DNA of 14,127 nucleotides, taken from an uncultured archaeon. GTDB taxonomy: Archaea > Halobacteriota > Methanosarcinia > Methanosarcinales > Methanoperedenaceae. Shown piece by piece: positions 13,839 through 14,127 of the stretch (positions are counted from its first letter, which is position 1; every line of letters starts with the position of its first letter). The notes beneath the pieces were generated by a model. It was not told where the DNA came from, ran no database searches, and worked only from the letters and a program-made list of their open reading frames with translations. The translations under genes were made by a program, and so were the position numbers. The stretch covers positions 1-14,127 of the forward strand of contig CABMIA010000140.1 of NCBI GenBank assembly GCA_902386085.1, given 5' to 3'.

Positions 13839-14127
13839 TTATTTCATCCCGGACTGCTCAACGCCTGAACCATTGAGGCAATAGCGATCCCATCTGAGAG
13901 CCATCGCTTTCTGGACAGGACAGCCTGGGCAGAGGCAACCTTTATATTGTTTAATAATTGTACTTTTTCCGATTGCACAAAATGTAAGTTTCTTTTCTCC
14001 TGCTCCAACATATGGAGGACATTTCCATCTAAAACCAGTCGATAACCCGAAACATAATCCCGTTTCAACATATGTAGGACATTTCGCACAGACACAATTT
14101 TTATCTAACTCTTTTAACTTAGCCTGC
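13839..14127 (-). CDS. Cys-rich DUF2769-type protein, C-terminal 95 residues
   Basis: The frame is open from 14126 at the right edge to a TAA at 13839-13841; the start is outside the window. Ten cysteines are arranged as CVCAKCPTYV (Cys11, 13, 16), Cys25, KCPPYV (Cys36), FCAIGKS (Cys50), KGCLCPGCPV (Cys64, 66, 69) and RYCLNGSG (Cys83). The two CxCxxC motifs, the GKS and the YCxxGS ending are the pattern of the methanogen family DUF2769, whose function is unknown and which probably binds a metal or iron-sulfur cluster. The segment around Cys16 is repeated around Cys36 exactly 60 bases away, so the protein looks expanded by 20 residues. No signal peptide can be judged. Another frame is also open from 14095, but it has no cysteine pattern and lacks family likeness. 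Confidence 0.8.
   Translation of the reverse strand, partial: QAKLKELDKNCVCAKCPTYVETGLCFGLSTGFRWKCPPYVGAGEKKLTFCAIGKSTIIKQYKGCLCPGCPVQKAMALRWDRYCLNGSGVEQSGMK
14006..14085 (-). repeat. In-frame direct repeat, 60-base period, within the DUF2769-type gene
   Basis: CAACATATG-x-AGGACATTTC occurs at 14006-14025 and 14066-14085 on the plus strand, identical but for the x position (G or T). The period is exactly 20 codons and both copies encode KCP[TP]YV. This is an internal gene duplication and not an array. Confidence 0.7.

Noticed and set aside
14006..14085. Two 20-base repeats 60 bases apart at the right edge, resembling a CRISPR unit
   Set aside because: Only two copies, the period is exactly 20 codons, and both lie in frame inside a Cys-rich coding sequence, encoding the same KCP[TP]YV motif.
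13844..14095. Minus-strand 83-residue open frame starting MSVRNVLHML
   Set aside because: It overlaps the DUF2769-type frame almost completely; the other frame has the CxCxxC, GKS and YCxxGS family pattern, this one has none.

Overview
The window looks archaeal and most like a member of the Methanosarcinales or ANME-2 group; a Methanoperedens-like genome is a reasonable guess but is not proven here. The pointers are KaiC/RAD55-type ATPases beside an eight-helix PAS histidine kinase, two archaeal type IV pilins with the EEAVSP-IG signature, Cys-rich DUF2769-type and DUF5371-like proteins, TATA boxes about 25-35 bases upstream of starts with little or no leader, and a tRNA gene without an encoded CCA. 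No transposase, integrase, phage gene or CRISPR array is visible.

Layout. (1) 1-2046, plus strand: the tail of a GlmU-like sugar-nucleotide acetyltransferase followed one base later by complete glmS, an amino-sugar (UDP-GlcNAc precursor) operon. (2) 2307-7233, minus strand: a signalling block of KaiC-like ATPase, membrane PAS histidine kinase, receiver-PAS protein and a RAD55-like protein with degenerate ATPase motifs, ending in a frameshifted remnant of a second KaiC C-terminus. (3) 7397-9345, minus: a GATE-domain membrane protein, a winged-helix regulator and an M50 membrane metalloprotease. (4) 9692-10489, plus: a lipoprotein with a cupredoxin-like domain that lacks copper ligands. (5) 10494-11634, minus: three tandem coiled-coil paralogues of unknown function, the middle one mosaic and frameshifted. 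(6) 11714-12981, minus: two type IV pilin paralogues and a small DUF5371-like gene. (7) 13325-13398, plus: tRNA-Phe(GAA). (8) 13839-14127, minus: the C-terminal part of a Cys-rich DUF2769-type protein that runs off the window.

How the parts may work together. The kinase and receiver-PAS genes overlap by one base (TAATG) and surely act as a pair. The receiver protein has no DNA-binding output, so it probably signals through protein contacts, and the flanking KaiC/RAD55 proteins are obvious candidate partners. Two direct-oriented copies of the KaiC 3' end bracket the block, so it was probably built by duplication and replacement. The regulator and the M50 protease are six bases apart and likely co-transcribed.

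The most unusual part is 10.5-12.2 kb. The coiled-coil genes have exchanged segments with each other. A 48-base, codon-aligned copy of an internal pilin segment (47/48 identical, containing two N-glycosylation sequons) lies between coiled-coil genes at the point where the shared upstream sequence of the middle gene stops matching. This points to active local recombination in a surface-structure locus. I do not see a clear, complete novel defence or biosynthetic system.
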